NCBI GenBank assembly: GCA_013044305.1
Contig: JABEUT010000296.1
Coordinates: forward strand, 1 to 6,383
DNA: 6,383 nt
DNA from: Bacteroidia bacterium
Lineage (GTDB): Bacteria; Bacteroidota; Bacteroidia; JABEUT01
Reading direction: 5' to 3'
Under the pieces are notes generated by a model. The model did no database searches and was not told where the DNA came from. It saw nothing but the letters and a program-made list of their open reading frames with translations. Shown in pieces: positions 5,698 through 6,383 of this stretch. Made by a program: the position numbers and the translations under genes. Position 1 is the first letter of the stretch. Every line of letters starts with the position of its first letter.

Positions 5698-5765
5698 TCC
5701 GAAATAATTCTATATTTATTGCCCCCAGGAAGCGTAAGCATTTAGCCTCAAGGTAATTTTTAAGT

Positions 5766-6383
5766 ATGAAAATAATAGACCTCACACACCATATTAAGCC
5801 CGATATGGCTGTGTTCCCGGGAACCGAACAGCCAGTTTTCCAAAAGATAGACATTGAGGGATACAGGGAATTAAAGATGACACTTTACACCCACACGGGC
5901 ACACACATGGATGCCCCATATCATATTATAAATAATGCCCGAACACTTGATGCCTTTCCGATTGATAAATTCACAGGCAGGGCTATGGTCATAGATTGCA
6001 GGAATTTGACAAATGAAAAAATAACCACCGACTTTTTAGCCCCTTTTGAAGAACGCATAGCCCGCATATCATTTCTTTTACTGAACAGCGGCTGGCACGC
6101 AAAATGGAACACGCCGGAATACTTCGGCAACTTCCCGACATTAACGGCCGAAGCCGCTCTGTGGCTTACGAAATTCAATTTAAAGGGCATAGGCCTCGAC
6201 ACCATTTCGCTCGATCCCGTTACAGATATGGCGCTGCCTAACCACCATATTGTACTGAAAAACGAAATACTGATAATCGAAAACCTGACCAACCTCAACA
6301 GCCTGCCCTCCGGTGAATTTACCTTTCAGTGCTTCCCACTCAAGATTGAAAATGCCGACGGCTCGCCTGTCAGAGCGGTTGCC
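5766..6383 (+). CDS. Cyclase family / kynurenine formamidase-like metal hydrolase (3' end cut)
   Basis: The frame is open from ATG 5766 to the right edge (206 codons, no stop), so the C-terminus lies outside. It belongs to the cyclase family (PF04199), which includes bacterial kynurenine formamidase KynB and other amide or lactone hydrolases. The metal-site motif H-T-G-T-H-M-D-A-P-Y-H is at 43-53, giving H43, H47 and D49 as ligands. H160 and E172, twelve residues apart in the N-H-H ... I-I-E-N-L region, match the remaining His/Glu pair of the family. The opening I-D-L-T-H-x-I (4-10) and G-I-G-L-D-T-x-S-L-D-P (141-151) are also typical. All expected active-site residues are present, so it is probably functional. 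The substrate is unknown, and no tryptophan-catabolism gene is nearby to favour kynurenine. It follows the PD40-PA14 gene by 68 bases with no visible terminator. It is nearly complete: family members usually run to about 205-220 residues. Confidence 0.87.
   Translation, partial: MKIIDLTHHIKPDMAVFPGTEQPVFQKIDIEGYRELKMTLYTHTGTHMDAPYHIINNARTLDAFPIDKFTGRAMVIDCRNLTNEKITTDFLAPFEERIARISFLLLNSGWHAKWNTPEYFGNFPTLTAEAALWLTKFNLKGIGLDTISLDPVTDMALPNHHIVLKNEILIIENLTNLNSLPSGEFTFQCFPLKIENADGSPVRAVA

Noticed and set aside
5698..5765. Search for a terminator or promoter between the PD40-PA14 gene and the cyclase gene
   Set aside because: No stable hairpin with a T-tract was found, and TA/T-rich stretches there do not fit TAnnTTTG; nothing supportable.
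1..6383. CRISPR arrays, insertion sequences, tRNA/rRNA genes
   Set aside because: No spaced direct repeats, transposase-like frame, terminal inverted repeats or RNA gene signatures were seen.

Overview
The window looks like chromosomal DNA from a member of the Bacteroidota, probably a Chitinophagales- or Sphingobacteriales-like lineage. The signs are a GldD-type gliding/type IX secretion lipoprotein, a 'head GIN' DUF2807 lipoprotein, a PD40-PA14 exported protein, a perfect Bacteroidota -7 promoter box (TAnnTTTG), A-rich translation leaders that mostly lack Shine-Dalgarno sequences, and moderate GC with AT-rich gaps. The taxonomic call is inference from gene content; there is no rRNA or other marker here.

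Layout: positions 1-264 are an AT-rich intergenic region with no supportable gene. It holds a good -7 box just before gldD, a weaker one facing left, and a small imperfect dyad. Seven protein genes follow, all on the + strand: gldD (277-885), a two-part outer-membrane barrel of the PagL/acyloxyacyl hydrolase family (935-2035), a DUF2807 lipoprotein (2083-2829), a DUF2461 protein (2870-3541), a TehB/TPMT-like SAM methyltransferase (3596-4192), a secreted PD40 beta-propeller with a C-terminal PA14 domain (4207-5697), and a metal-dependent cyclase/kynurenine-formamidase-like enzyme (from 5766, cut by the right edge). Gaps are 14-68 bases. I see no intrinsic terminator and no convincing internal promoter, so the block could be one long transcript, though this is not proven.

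Four of the seven products carry export signals (two lipoproteins, one outer-membrane barrel, one secreted propeller), so the left half and the PD40-PA14 gene read as a cell-envelope neighbourhood. The DUF2461 protein, methyltransferase and cyclase look cytoplasmic, and nothing in the sequence ties them to a shared pathway.

The most unusual local structure is between gldD and the acyloxyacyl hydrolase gene. An 18-codon reading frame (882-938) starts in an ATGA overlap with the gldD stop and ends in a second ATGA overlap with the hydrolase start. Each start is preceded by a purine-rich Shine-Dalgarno-like sequence, which is uncommon in Bacteroidota. It could be a translational coupler or a small protein, or it could be chance. 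Other points of interest are the missing PagL triad glutamate, a four-cysteine linker between the two halves of the barrel protein, and the PD40-PA14 fusion. I found no CRISPR array, mobile element, tRNA/rRNA or clear novel multi-gene defence or biosynthetic system.
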